A stretch of DNA of 64,000 nt from Lentisalinibacter orientalis (GTDB lineage: Bacteria > Pseudomonadota > Gammaproteobacteria > Steroidobacterales > Woeseiaceae): contig NZ_JAPDRJ010000003.1 of the NCBI RefSeq assembly GCF_040706535.1, positions 372,001-436,000 on the forward strand, read 5' to 3'. This document shows, piece after piece, positions 42,839-51,967 of the stretch. A model generated the notes under the pieces. The model was not told the origin of the DNA, did not search any database, and worked only from the letters and a program-made list of their open reading frames with translations. The stretch's first letter is position 1. The number at the start of each line of letters is the position of its first letter. Both the position numbers and the translations under genes were made by a program.

Positions 42839-43516
42839 TCAGGCGGCCGCCAGCCGGCCGTCCTTCAGCTCCAGCTGCCGGTCCATCCGCGCCGCGATCC
42901 CGAGATCGTGGGTCACGATCACCAGGCTCGTGCCGTATTCCCGATTCAGCGCCAGCATCTGGTCCAGCACGTGCTCGCCGGTATGCCCGTCCAGATTGCC
43001 GGTGGGCTCGTCGGCGAGTACCACCCGCGGCCGGGTGATCAGCGCCCGGGCCACGGCCGCCCGCTGGCGTTCGCCGCCCGACAGCTCGCCGGGCTTGTGG
43101 TGCGTGCGCTCGGCGAGCCCCACCCGGGCCAGAAGTTCCCGCGCGGATTCCAGCGCGCTCGCGCGCTCCACCCGCCGGATCAGCAGCGGCATGGCCACAT
43201 TCTCCTGCGCCGTGAACTCCGGCAGCAGATGGTGAAACTGATAGACGAAGCCGATCGCCTCGTTCCGCAGCCGGCCCCGTTCGCCGTCACCGAGCCGGTG
43301 CATCGCCCTGCCGCAGATGCTGATCTCGCCGGCGGTCGGCGCATCCAGCCCGCCGAGCAGCTGCAGCAGCGTGGTCTTGCCCGAGCCGGAAGCACCGACG
43401 ATGGCCACCCGCTCGCCGGGCGCCACCGTAAGGTCGACACCCTCCAGCACGGTCAGTTCGCCGCCCGCTTCGCGGAAGCTGCGTTTCAGTCCCCGGCACT
43501 CGATGACCGGCTCCAT
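42839..43516 (-). CDS. lolD: Lipoprotein-releasing ABC transporter ATPase LolD
   Basis: ATPase of the LolCDE complex that extracts outer-membrane lipoproteins and loads LolA. 225 residues from ATG 43514-43516, with GGAAGG just before it; a TTG four codons upstream is less likely. Walker A GASGSGKTTLLQLLGGLD, Q-loop region GFVYQFHHLLPEFTAQENVAMPLL (the FQFHHLLPEF-type LolD motif), signature GELSGGERQRAAVARAL, Walker B VVLADEPTGNLD and H-loop VTHD. Downstream of the two permease genes on the same strand. Confidence 0.95.
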   Translation of the reverse strand: MEPVIECRGLKRSFREAGGELTVLEGVDLTVAPGERVAIVGASGSGKTTLLQLLGGLDAPTAGEISICGRAMHRLGDGERGRLRNEAIGFVYQFHHLLPEFTAQENVAMPLLIRRVERASALESARELLARVGLAERTHHKPGELSGGERQRAAVARALITRPRVVLADEPTGNLDGHTGEHVLDQMLALNREYGTSLVIVTHDLGIAARMDRQLELKDGRLAAA

Positions 43517-43604
43517 ACCTTCCGTCAATGTGCTCTTCCCTTGCCTATCCTCTATGTGCGCCGCGGCCTCTGCCGCCGCCGTTTCTGCCCGCCCCGCCCG
43601 GAAA

Positions 43605-44882
43605 TCAGTCGAATCGCAGGGCGTCCGCCGGGTCGGTGCGCGCGCCCCGCCAGGCCGGATACAGCGTGGACAGCAGCGACAGCGCGAGCGCCACGCCGCA
43701 GATCAGCGCCAGGTCGCCCGCGCGCAGGTCCGCCGGCAGATCGCTGATGAAATACACGTCCGGCGCCAGGAACTTGAAGCCCAGCGCCCCCTCGGCGAAA
43801 CCCACGATCGTCTCCAGATTCAGCGTCAGCGCCGCGCCCAGCGCGAGGCCGACGCCCGTGCCGATCACGCCGATGATGGCGCCCTGTATCACGAACACGG
43901 ACAGGATACCGCCGGGCGGTGCGCCCAAGGTGCGCAGTATGGCGATGTCGCGCTGCTTGTCCTTCACCACCATCACCAGCGTCGAGACGATATTGAAAGC
44001 CGCCACGGCGATCACCAGCAGCAGGATCACGAACAGGATCGACTTGGTGATCTTGATGGAGCGGAAGAAGCCGGAGTGCCGCCGCGTCCAGTCGCTGACC
44101 AGGAGGCCGCCGCCGAGCGACGTCGCCACCTCGCGCACGATGGCCGGCGCGCCGAAGAGATCGCCCAGCGCGAGCCGCAGGCCGCTGACGTCGTCGCCCA
44201 GACGGAACAGCCGGGCGGCGTCATCGATATGCATGAAGACCTGCCGGCGGTCGAACTCGTACATGCCGGCGCGGAAGGTGCCGGCGACGGTGAAGCGGCG
44301 CATGCGCGGGATCAGGCCGGCGGGCGTGACCACGCCTTCGGCCAGCATCAGCAGTACCTGGTCGCCGGTTGCGACGCCCAGCGCGTCGGCGAGGTCGACG
44401 CCGAGGATCACCCGATAGCCGCGGGGCTGCAGGTCGGCGAGCGAGCCCGCCCGCATGAGCCTCTCGATGCCGGAGACGTCCTTCTCCCGGGCGGGATCGA
44501 TGCCGCGGATGGCGACGCCGCTCATCGCCGCGGCACCCGCCACGAGCCCGCGGCCCGAGACGAACGGCGCGACGGCCTGCACCCGCGGGTCGGCCAGCGC
44601 CCCCTCGGCGAGCCGCTGCCAGTCCTCCAGACGGCCGGCCGGTCCCTCGATGGTGGCCTCCGCCGACATCGCCAGGATGCGTTCCTGCAGTTCGCGCTCG
44701 AACCCGTTCACTACCGACAGGACCACGATGAGGACCATCACGCCCACGGCGATGCCCGCCATCGAGATCAGGGAGATGAAGGAGACGAAGCTGTTGCGGT
44801 GGCGGGAGCGCACGTAGCGCGTGCCCACCAGCCACTCCCAGTATCTTGCGCCGGGCGATTGCCCGGAAACACCCCTAGTCAT
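43605..44882 (-). CDS. Lipoprotein-releasing ABC transporter permease (LolC/LolE family), second copy
   Basis: 425 residues. N-terminal WLVGTRYVRSRHRNSFVSFISLISMAGIAVGVMVLIVVLSVVNGFERELQERIL contains the first membrane helix and the LolC/E signature. A large periplasmic domain follows (about residues 60-280), then the FtsX-type domain with three helices, the conserved VVKDKQRDIAILRTLGAPPG coupling region and the ending TLYPAWRGARTDPADALRFD. Its ATG overlaps the end of the upstream permease gene by 8 bp. Whether it corresponds to LolC or LolE cannot be decided from sequence reading alone. lolD follows after about 90 bp. Confidence 0.92.
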   Translation of the reverse strand: MTRGVSGQSPGARYWEWLVGTRYVRSRHRNSFVSFISLISMAGIAVGVMVLIVVLSVVNGFERELQERILAMSAEATIEGPAGRLEDWQRLAEGALADPRVQAVAPFVSGRGLVAGAAAMSGVAIRGIDPAREKDVSGIERLMRAGSLADLQPRGYRVILGVDLADALGVATGDQVLLMLAEGVVTPAGLIPRMRRFTVAGTFRAGMYEFDRRQVFMHIDDAARLFRLGDDVSGLRLALGDLFGAPAIVREVATSLGGGLLVSDWTRRHSGFFRSIKITKSILFVILLLVIAVAAFNIVSTLVMVVKDKQRDIAILRTLGAPPGGILSVFVIQGAIIGVIGTGVGLALGAALTLNLETIVGFAEGALGFKFLAPDVYFISDLPADLRAGDLALICGVALALSLLSTLYPAWRGARTDPADALRFD

Positions 44883-46125
44883 AGCGCAGCGCCCTCGCCG
44901 GCGCTACGGCGGCCGCGCGCCGCGCCGGATACAGGGTGGCCAGGCCCGTGAGTCCCAGCGCCGCCGTGGCGATCGCGATCACGTCGGCCAGCTGCAGGTC
45001 CGAGGGGATCTCGGTGACGTAGTAGACGTCGCCGGGCATGATCTGGAAGCCGAAGGTCTGCTCCAGCACCGGCACGATCACCGGCACGTTCACGGCCAGC
45101 AACGTGCCGAGCGCCACGCCGCCGATGGCCCCCACCCAGCCGATCACCAGTCCCTGGGTGAGGAATACGCGCAGCACGCTGCCGGGGCTCATGCCGAGCG
45201 TCCGCAGGATGGCGATGTCCGTCTCCTTGTCGGTGACCACCATGACCAGACTCGCCACGATATTGAAGGCGGCGACGGCGACGATGAGCGAGAGGATCAG
45301 CGACATCATGGTCTTCTCGAGACGCACCGCACGGAAGTAGCTCGCGTTCTCCCGGCTCCAGTCGCTGGTCTCGTAGCCCTCGCCGAGGCTCTCCTGCAGC
45401 GCCGCCGCGGTTGCAGGCGCCTGCATGACGTCGTCGGTCTTCACCCGGATACCGCTTACCGCGTCGCCCAGCCGCTGGATGGCCGCCGCGTCTTCGAGCG
45501 CGACCAGGGCCAGCGAGGCGTCGTGGTCCTGCAATCCGGCTTCGAACACGCCGGCCACGTGGAAGCGCCGGAGTTCCGGGCGAACCTCGCCGTCCGTCAG
45601 CCGCGGGATGAGCAGCATCACCTCGTCGCCCACCCGCACGCCCAGATTGATCGCCAGCAGGCGGCCCAGCACGATATTGAAGCTGCCCGGCTCCAGCCGT
45701 CCGAGCCGCCCCGATACCATGCTGGCGGCGGCGGTCGAGACCCCGCTCTCGAGCGCCGGGTCGATGCCGGTGACGAACAGGGGCTGCAGCCCGGCGCGGG
45801 ACCGGGCCATCGCCTCGAATTCCACGTACGGTGCCGCCGCCAGCACCCCGGGCTCGGCGCGCACCCGGTCGAGCACCTGCGGCCATCGCTCCAGGGTGCC
45901 GTCGGTGCCCGTCACCGAGGCATGGGCAGTCATGCTGAGCAGGCGGCTGCGGAGCTCGTTCTCGAAACCGTTCATCACCGACAGGATGACGATGAGCGCC
46001 GCCACGCCCACCGCGATCCCGATGGACGAGGCCAGCGTGATGAACGAGACGAAGCGGGTCCGCCGGCGCGCACGCAGGTATCGGAGTCCGATCGCGAGTT
46101 CCAGCGGTCCCTTCATGCCGGCCAT
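44875..46125 (-). CDS. Lipoprotein-releasing ABC transporter permease (LolC/LolE family), first copy
   Basis: 416 residues. LELAIGLRYLRARRRTRFVSFITLASSIGIAVGVAALIVILSVMNGFENELRSRLL marks the first membrane helix, followed by the periplasmic domain and the FtsX domain with VVTDKETDIAILRTLGMSPG and the ending TLYPARRAAAVAPARALRYD. Two start ATGs are nine bases apart (46125 and 46116). It is clearly paralogous to the next gene and both lie upstream of lolD, whereas in E. coli lolD separates lolC and lolE. Together they should form the heterodimeric LolCE membrane part. Confidence 0.92.
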   Translation of the reverse strand: MAGMKGPLELAIGLRYLRARRRTRFVSFITLASSIGIAVGVAALIVILSVMNGFENELRSRLLSMTAHASVTGTDGTLERWPQVLDRVRAEPGVLAAAPYVEFEAMARSRAGLQPLFVTGIDPALESGVSTAAASMVSGRLGRLEPGSFNIVLGRLLAINLGVRVGDEVMLLIPRLTDGEVRPELRRFHVAGVFEAGLQDHDASLALVALEDAAAIQRLGDAVSGIRVKTDDVMQAPATAAALQESLGEGYETSDWSRENASYFRAVRLEKTMMSLILSLIVAVAAFNIVASLVMVVTDKETDIAILRTLGMSPGSVLRVFLTQGLVIGWVGAIGGVALGTLLAVNVPVIVPVLEQTFGFQIMPGDVYYVTEIPSDLQLADVIAIATAALGLTGLATLYPARRAAAVAPARALRYD

Positions 46126-46155
46126 GACGAGGATTAAACCACAAGCGCTGTCGGC

Positions 46156-46914
46156 TCACCCGGCGATGTCCACCTCCAGCGGACGGTCCAGGCGGATGCC
46201 CTCGGGCGTGACGCTGGCACCCCACGCGAGCACCTGCACGCCCTCGGCCGCCGCCGCGGCGAGGGCCTCCGCGTAGGCGGGATCGATCTCGCGGGCCGGC
46301 GCGACCACGTCCACGTCGCCGCGCTGCACGCAGAAGACGAGGACCGCGGCATCGCCGGCCCGCCGGCGCCCGGCCAGCATGCGCATGTGCGCGGACGCCC
46401 GTGCGCTGACGGCGTCGGGGAACACGGCGCGGCGGCCGCTGACCGCCGCGGTGACGTTTTTGACCTCCACCCAGCAGGGCGGCTCGCCGTCGAGCAGGAA
46501 GTCTGCCCGGCTGCGCGAGTCCGGGTATCGGGCCTCCCGCCGCAGGCCCCCGTCATGCGCCGGGCGGCCGGCATCGCGGTCCGCGAAACGATGCGCGCAG
46601 TAACCGGCCAACTCGGGGATGCGGCCCGCCTCCAGCGCCTCGCCCACGATGGCGTTGGTGCGTCCGGTGTGGATGCCCACCAGGGTGCCGTCGGCTGTCT
46701 CCACCAGTTCCCAGGTCCAGGCGTAGCGGCGCCGCGGGTTGTCGGAGTGGCTGAGCCAGACGCGGGAGCCGGGCTCGGCGCAGCCGGTCATCGCCCCTGT
46801 ATTCGGACAGTGCACGGTGCACGCCTCCCCGGTGTCGGCGAATTCCGCGTCGGCGAGAAAGCGCTTGTAGCGACGCAGCAGACGGGCCTCGCGCAGCGGG
46901 CGGTCGAACTCCAC
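46156..46914 (-). CDS. sfsA: SfsA family protein (sugar fermentation stimulation protein)
   Basis: 252 residues from GTG 46912-46914, with GGGAG six bases upstream. Family features: EARLLRRYKRFLADAEF at the N-terminus, CTVHCPNTGAMTGCAEPGSRVWLS, GIHTGRTNAIVGEAL, SRADFLLDGEPPCWVEVKNVTAA and AAVLVFCVQRGDVDVVAPAREIDP. The ADFLL...CWVEVKNVT segment resembles the nuclease-fold D-ExK core of the family. SfsA was named in E. coli for maltose-related effects; a DNA-binding or nuclease role is proposed but unsettled. 30 bp upstream of the Lol permease operon, on the same strand. Confidence 0.93.
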   Translation of the reverse strand: MEFDRPLREARLLRRYKRFLADAEFADTGEACTVHCPNTGAMTGCAEPGSRVWLSHSDNPRRRYAWTWELVETADGTLVGIHTGRTNAIVGEALEAGRIPELAGYCAHRFADRDAGRPAHDGGLRREARYPDSRSRADFLLDGEPPCWVEVKNVTAAVSGRRAVFPDAVSARASAHMRMLAGRRRAGDAAVLVFCVQRGDVDVVAPAREIDPAYAEALAAAAAEGVQVLAWGASVTPEGIRLDRPLEVDIAG

Positions 46915-46982
46915 AGACGGCTCCCTACAACAAAAATTCCGGCAAATCTACGCACTACGACATTTTTCCTCAATGCGGCCGG

Positions 46983-46991
46983 TGCTATATT
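46983..46991 (+). promoter_or_regulatory. Extended -10 promoter of the small exported protein gene
   Basis: TGC followed by TATATT (46986-46991), an extended -10, with only a weak -35 (TTTTTC, 46963-46968, 17-bp spacing). The flanking 46920-46970 segment is AT-rich. It lies about 30 bp before the ATG. Confidence 0.5.
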
Positions 46992-47019
46992 CGACCCGGT
47001 TTCGAAGCGGAGAGCCGCC

Positions 47020-47343
47020 ATGCAGAGCCTGAAACTGACGCTTGCCGCCCTGACGACGGGTCTGGTGCTGGCCATGCCGATGACCATGCTGATGACCATG
47101 GGCAGCGCCGCCCACGCGGAGAGCCTCGACATGGACACCGGCAGTGCCATGCTCACCGGCGGCGACCGACCCACCCGGGGTATGACCATGCAGAAGGTAC
47201 AGTCCGACTGGGGACAGCCGAAGATGCGCCGCGCGCCGGTCGGCGAGCCACCGATCACGCGCTGGGAATATCCGGAGTTCGTGGTCTATTTCGAGCACGA
47301 CCGGGTGATCCACGCCGTCCTGAAGCGCGGCAGCGCCGGCTGA
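47020..47343 (+). CDS. Small exported protein of unknown function, SmpA/BamE-like pattern
   Basis: 107 residues from ATG 47020 with GGAG seven bases upstream. Signal peptide MQSLKLTLAALTTGLVLAMPMTMLMTMGSAAHA. The mature part is short and conserved-looking: RPTRGMTMQKVQSDWGQPKMRRAPVGEPPITRWEYPEFVVYFEHDRVIHAVLKR. The GMTMQKVQSDWGQP turn resembles the G.s..eV...lG.P element of SmpA/OmlA (BamE-fold) proteins, so a small periplasmic alpha/beta protein is likely. I recall similar unnamed proteins in other Gammaproteobacteria. No lipobox. Divergent from sfsA. Confidence 0.75.
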   Translation: MQSLKLTLAALTTGLVLAMPMTMLMTMGSAAHAESLDMDTGSAMLTGGDRPTRGMTMQKVQSDWGQPKMRRAPVGEPPITRWEYPEFVVYFEHDRVIHAVLKRGSAG

Positions 47344-47438
47344 CGACGCCTCCCGGGCGTTCTACCTGACCTTCTTCCGCCCACCGCCCCGGCCACGGCC
47401 CGGCGGCGGCAACGACAAGCCGGTTGTGAGATACTGAC

Positions 47439-47493
47439 GGGCCGCCTGCACGCGGCCCGCGTTGTTTGCGGGCTGCCTGCGGGCGGCCTTTTT
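47439..47493 (+). terminator. Two hairpins ending in a T-run just before mfd (terminator or attenuator)
   Basis: Hairpin 1 is GGGCCGC (47439-47445) with GCGGCCC (47452-47458). Hairpin 2 is GGCTGCC (47471-47477) with GGCGGCC (47482-47488), 4-base loop, one G-T wobble, followed by five T (47489-47493). The T-run ends four bases before the mfd ATG. GGCCGCC at 47440-47446 is an exact complement of the 3' arm of hairpin 2, so the two hairpins can exchange partners. It may terminate the small exported protein transcript, or modulate mfd. Confidence 0.6.
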
Positions 47494-47497
47494 CATT

Positions 47498-50400
47498 ATG
47501 ACGGCAACACTACGCAGACCGGATTTGCCTGCAACCGGCGCATCGCCCGTGCGCTGGGGCGGACTCGTGGGCGAGGCCGACGCGCTGGCCATCGCCGAGG
47601 CGGCGGCCCGTCATCCGGGCCCGGTGCTCGCCGTCGCCGCCTCCGCGCGGGAGGCCGACCGCCTGGAGGCGGCGCTGGGCTTCTTCGCCGACGCCGATAC
47701 CCCGGTGTTCCACTTCCCGGACTGGGAGACGCTGCCCTACGACAGCTTCTCACCGCACCAGGACATCGTCTCCGAGCGGCTCGCCACACTGGCCGGCCTG
47801 CCGGCGCTACAGCGCGGTATCGTCGTGGTCGCCGCACCGTGCCTGATGCAGCGGCTGCCGCCGACGGACTACGTGACGGCGCGCGCGCTGTCGCTCAGCA
47901 CGGGGGAGACCCTCGACCGGGACGAGTTCATCCGCGGCCTGGAGGCCGGCGGCTACCTGCGCGTGCCCGAGGTCTCGGAGCACGGCGAGTTCGCCGTCCG
48001 CGGCGCCATCATCGACCTGTTCCCCATGGGTTCCCGCGAGCCCTACCGCATCGACCTGTTCGACGAGGAGATCGACACGCTCCGGGCCTTCGATCCCGAC
48101 ACCCAGCTCTCGGGCGAGTCGCTGGAGAAGATCGAGATCCTGCCGGCCCGGGAGGCGCCGCTGGACGAGGATGCCGTCCGCGGCTTCCGCCGCCGCTACC
48201 GGGCCCGCTTCGCCGGCGAGGCCGCGCGCTCGCCGATCTACCGGGACGTATCGGAAGGCATCGCCCACGGCGGCATCGAGTACTACCTGCCGCTGTTCTT
48301 CGACGAGACCGCGACGCTGCTGGACTATCTGCCGCCGTCCACGCTGATCACCGCCGGCGCCGAACTGGACGACTCGCTGGCGGCTTTCCGTGCCGAGATC
48401 GAGGAACGCCATGCACTGGTGTCGCTCGATCCGGATCGCCCCGTCCTGGAGCCGGACGAGGCTTTCCTGCCGGTGGACGCCGTGCGCGAGCGGCTCGCCG
48501 GACGTCCGCGCATCCTGCTGTCCGCCAACAAGCCGCTGCCGGGCGAAGGCGAGGACTTCGGCGCGAAACCGGTGCCCGTGCTGCGGCTCGACAGCCGGCG
48601 GGAAGAGGCGGCCGGCGCCCTGACCGCCTTCCTGGACGGCTTCGACGGCCGGGTGCTTTTCACCGCCGAGTCGGCCGGCCGCCGGGAAGCCTTGGCCGAC
48701 CTGCTCACCGACCTGAAACGGGCGCCGGCCCGGGTCGCCGACTGGCACGAGTTCACGGCCACGGACGCCCTGCTGGCCATCGCACTCGGCCCGCTCGAGA
48801 ACGGCGTCATCCTGCCCGCGGCGGGACTGGCCATCGTGCCGGAGCAGAGCCTGTTCGGCGAGCGGGCCCGGCAGACGAGCCGGCGGCGGCGCGCGAGCCG
48901 GGACCCCGAGAACATCATCCGCCAGCTGAGCGACCTGCGCGAGGGAGCGCCGGTCGTGCACGAGGAATATGGCGTGGGCCGCTACGTGGGCCTGTCGACG
49001 CTCGAGGTCGGCGACATACCGGCCGAATTCCTCACGCTGGAATACGCGGACGGCGACAAGCTGTACGTGCCGGTGCACTCGCTGCACCTGATCTCCCGCT
49101 ACACCGGCGCCTCCCCGGAGAACGCCCCGCTGCACCGGCTGGGCAGCGACCAGTGGGGAAAAGCGAAGCGAAGCGCCGCGGAGAAGGTGCGCGACGTCGC
49201 GGCCGAACTCCTCGACGTGTACGCGCGCCGCGCGGCACGGCCCGGTCATGCCTTCCGCCTGGACGAGCACGACTACCGGGCGTTCGAGGCCGACTTCCCG
49301 TTCGAGCCCACCGAGGACCAGCAGCGCGTGATCGACGAGGTGCTCGCCGACATGCGCACCGCGAGCTCGATGGACCGGGTCGTCTGCGGAGACGTGGGCT
49401 TCGGCAAGACCGAAGTGGCGCTCAGGGCCGCGTTCGTCGCCGTCCAGGCCGGCAAGCAGGTGGCCATGCTGGTGCCGACCACGCTGCTCGCCCAGCAGCA
49501 CTATCAGACGTTCAGCGACCGCTTCGCCGACTGGCCGGTGCGCATCGAGGTGCTGTCCCGGTTCCGCTCCCGCAAGGACACCGACACCGTGCTGGCCGAC
49601 GTGTCCGCGGGCAAGGTGGACATCGTCATCGCCACCCACAAGCTATTGCAGCACACCTCGCTGTTCCGGGACCTCGGTCTCGTGATCGTGGACGAGGAAC
49701 ACCGCTTCGGCGTGCGTCACAAGGAAGCGCTGAAGGCGCTGCGCGCGGACGTGGACGTGCTCACGCTGACCGCCACGCCCATCCCGCGCACGCTGAACAT
49801 GGCGCTGGGCGGGCTGAGGGAGCTGTCGCTGATCACCACGCCGCCGTCGGAACGCCTGGCCGTGAAGACCTTCGTCAGCCAGTGGAACGACGCCATGGTG
49901 CGGGAGGCCTGCCTGCGCGAGATCAAGCGCGGCGGCCAGGTCTACTTCGTGCACAACCGGGTGGAGGACATCGAGCGGGTGCGCCAGAAGCTCGCCGAAC
50001 TGGTGCCGGAGGCCGACATCCGGGTGGGGCACGGCCAGATGCCGGAACGCGAGCTCGAGCAGGTGATGCTGGATTTCTATCACCGCCGCTTCAACGTGCT
50101 GCTGTGCACGACCATCATCGAGAGCGGCATCGACGTGCCGACGGCGAACACCATCGTGATCAATCGCGCCGACCGCTTCGGCCTGGCCCAGCTGCACCAG
50201 CTGCGCGGCCGGGTGGGACGTTCCCATCACCGCGCCTATGCCTACCTGATCGCGCCGCCGAAAGGCGCCATGACCGCCGACGCGGTGAAGCGGCTGGAGG
50301 CCATCGATTCGCTGGAGGATCTGGGCGCCGGCTTCGCGCTGGCCAGCCACGATCTGGAGATCCGCGGCGCCGGCGAACTGCTGGGCGACGAGCAGAGCGG

Positions 50401-50968
50401 GCAGATCCAGGAGATCGGCTTCGCGCTGTACACCGAGATGCTGCAGCGGGCCGTGGAGAGCCTGCGCCGGGGCGACCAGCCGGACTTCGACAAGCCCCTG
50501 CACGGCGGCGTCGAGATCAACCTGCACTGCGCCGCCCTGCTGCCCGACGACTACGTGCCCGACGTGCACCTGCGCCTGGTGCTGTACAAGCGCATCGCCG
50601 GCACCGACAGCGCCGACGATCTGCGCGAGCTGCAGGTGGAACTCATCGACCGCTTCGGCCTGCTGCCGGAACCGGCGCGCCGGCTGCTGCAGGTGGCCGA
50701 GCTGCGTATCGCGGCCGAGCCGCTGGGCATCCGCAAGATCGACGTCGGCCCGGAGGGCGGCTCGGTGCAGTTCGGTCCGGAGCCGGCCGTCGAGCCCATC
50801 ACGCTCATCGAGCTCATCCAGGAGCCGGGCAGCATCTACCGCCTGAAGAACGACGACCGGCTGAACTTCCGCGCGCCGCTGCCCGAAGTGGACGATCGGG
50901 TGGGGCATCTGCACGCGCTGCTGGGCCGTCTGGCCGCTGGCGCCCGGCCGGAGGCGATGGCAAGCTAG
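47498..50968 (+). CDS. mfd: Transcription-repair coupling factor Mfd
   Basis: Removes RNA polymerase stalled at lesions and recruits UvrA. 1156 residues from ATG 47498; no normal ribosome binding site is visible because the preceding bases belong to a T-ended hairpin. Domain order: UvrB-like N-terminus (FHFPDWETLPYDSFSPHQDIVSERL, VSEHGEFAVRGAIIDLFP), RNA polymerase-interaction domain (VVHEEYGVGRYVGLSTLEV, EFLTLEYADGDKLYVPVHSL), SF2 translocase with Walker A VCGDVGFGKTEVALRAAF, DEEH box, TLTATPIPRTLNMAL and LHQLRGRVGRS, and the TRCF C-terminal domain (HGGVEINLHCAALLPDDYV). An earlier in-frame start at 47462 would run through the hairpins. csiV follows after 4 bp. Confidence 0.96.
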   Translation: MTATLRRPDLPATGASPVRWGGLVGEADALAIAEAAARHPGPVLAVAASAREADRLEAALGFFADADTPVFHFPDWETLPYDSFSPHQDIVSERLATLAGLPALQRGIVVVAAPCLMQRLPPTDYVTARALSLSTGETLDRDEFIRGLEAGGYLRVPEVSEHGEFAVRGAIIDLFPMGSREPYRIDLFDEEIDTLRAFDPDTQLSGESLEKIEILPAREAPLDEDAVRGFRRRYRARFAGEAARSPIYRDVSEGIAHGGIEYYLPLFFDETATLLDYLPPSTLITAGAELDDSLAAFRAEIEERHALVSLDPDRPVLEPDEAFLPVDAVRERLAGRPRILLSANKPLPGEGEDFGAKPVPVLRLDSRREEAAGALTAFLDGFDGRVLFTAESAGRREALADLLTDLKRAPARVADWHEFTATDALLAIALGPLENGVILPAAGLAIVPEQSLFGERARQTSRRRRASRDPENIIRQLSDLREGAPVVHEEYGVGRYVGLSTLEVGDIPAEFLTLEYADGDKLYVPVHSLHLISRYTGASPENAPLHRLGSDQWGKAKRSAAEKVRDVAAELLDVYARRAARPGHAFRLDEHDYRAFEADFPFEPTEDQQRVIDEVLADMRTASSMDRVVCGDVGFGKTEVALRAAFVAVQAGKQVAMLVPTTLLAQQHYQTFSDRFADWPVRIEVLSRFRSRKDTDTVLADVSAGKVDIVIATHKLLQHTSLFRDLGLVIVDEEHRFGVRHKEALKALRADVDVLTLTATPIPRTLNMALGGLRELSLITTPPSERLAVKTFVSQWNDAMVREACLREIKRGGQVYFVHNRVEDIERVRQKLAELVPEADIRVGHGQMPERELEQVMLDFYHRRFNVLLCTTIIESGIDVPTANTIVINRADRFGLAQLHQLRGRVGRSHHRAYAYLIAPPKGAMTADAVKRLEAIDSLEDLGAGFALASHDLEIRGAGELLGDEQSGQIQEIGFALYTEMLQRAVESLRRGDQPDFDKPLHGGVEINLHCAALLPDDYVPDVHLRLVLYKRIAGTDSADDLRELQVELIDRFGLLPEPARRLLQVAELRIAAEPLGIRKIDVGPEGGSVQFGPEPAVEPITLIELIQEPGSIYRLKNDDRLNFRAPLPEVDDRVGHLHALLGRLAAGARPEAMAS

Positions 50969-50972
50969 CGCC

Positions 50973-51962
50973 ATGGTCACACCGGGCACAGCATTCACCG
51001 GGCTACGCTGCTTCCGAGCCGCCCTCGCGCCGGCCTTCGCCGCGGTGCTGCTGCTGGCCGCGGGCCCGCTCCCGGCCCAGGAGCAGGCGCCGCCCGGGTC
51101 GGCCGACGGCGTGCCGGCCGATACCGGGGCCGAAGAGCCCCTCGAGCAATACCGGGTGGAGCTGATCGTCTTCGAGTACGGCGACTCGCTCGCCGGCAGC
51201 ACCGAGGACTGGTCCGCGCCGCCGGACCCTGCCGACGACACCGCAACCGGTGACGAGGCAGACGCCGGGAGCGAGGCCCACGCCGAGGCCGCCGAGAGCG
51301 GCGCTCTGCGGGGCGACCGCCTTCCAGAACGGCCCGTCGCGGACGCCGCCTCGCCCGGGGCATCGGCCGATCCCGAGGGCGAGACCGGCATCGACGCGGA
51401 TCAACCCGAACAACCGGTCTTCCGTTTCATGCCGCTGCCGGAAGAGGAACTCGAACTGGGCGAGATGTATCGGCGGCTCCGCAATACGGACGGTTACCAA
51501 CCGCTGCTGCACATCGCCTGGCAGCAGCCGGGTTACGATCCGGAGACGGCGCGGCCGCTGGCGCTGTCCCGCCTTGCGGAGCTGCCGGAACGCCTGCAGG
51601 GCGAGGCCCGGCTGTACCGCTCGCGCTTCCTGCACCTGGAGCTGGACCTGGAACTGTGGTCGCAGCCGGGGCGGTCCCTGCCCGCGCCGGAGACGACAAC
51701 GGCCGAGCCGCTATTCCCGGACCGGGGGCGGCGGGACGCCGGCGAGCCGCTGGACGCGCTGGAGCCCGACGTGTACCGGCTCAGCGAGCGGCGCAAGCTG
51801 CGCAGCGGCGAACTCCACTACTACGACCATCCCCGCTACGGCGTGCTGGCGAAGGTGACGCCGGTGGAAGTGGAGGAAGAACCCGCCGGGGAAGCGTCGG
51901 GCACCGGCTCGGGAGCAGCGGCGGATCCGGCGCCCACAGACGCCTCGCCTGCGCCCGACTGA
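50973..51962 (+). CDS. CsiV family envelope protein
   Basis: 329 residues with an N-terminal signal peptide (APAFAAVLLLAAGPLPAQ, cleavage near residue 36). The conserved parts are YRVELIVFEYGDSL near residue 60, ELELGEMYRRLRNTDGYQPLLHIAWQQPG, LYRSRFLHLELDLELW and the C-terminal YRLSERRKLRSGELHYYDHPRYGVLAKVTPVE, which match CsiV proteins that are regularly encoded next to mfd. Between residues about 85 and 150 is a low-complexity Asp/Ala/Glu/Pro region. In Vibrio cholerae CsiV is required for growth on D-amino acids via LpoA; elsewhere the role is unclear. Starts four bases after mfd. Confidence 0.83.
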   Translation: MVTPGTAFTGLRCFRAALAPAFAAVLLLAAGPLPAQEQAPPGSADGVPADTGAEEPLEQYRVELIVFEYGDSLAGSTEDWSAPPDPADDTATGDEADAGSEAHAEAAESGALRGDRLPERPVADAASPGASADPEGETGIDADQPEQPVFRFMPLPEEELELGEMYRRLRNTDGYQPLLHIAWQQPGYDPETARPLALSRLAELPERLQGEARLYRSRFLHLELDLELWSQPGRSLPAPETTTAEPLFPDRGRRDAGEPLDALEPDVYRLSERRKLRSGELHYYDHPRYGVLAKVTPVEVEEEPAGEASGTGSGAAADPAPTDASPAPD

Positions 51963-51967
51963 CGCGT

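Noticed and set aside
47839..51165. A 1108-codon plus-strand frame overlapping mfd in another phase
   Set aside because: Arg/Gly/Ala-rich out-of-frame shadow of mfd and csiV with no family pattern.
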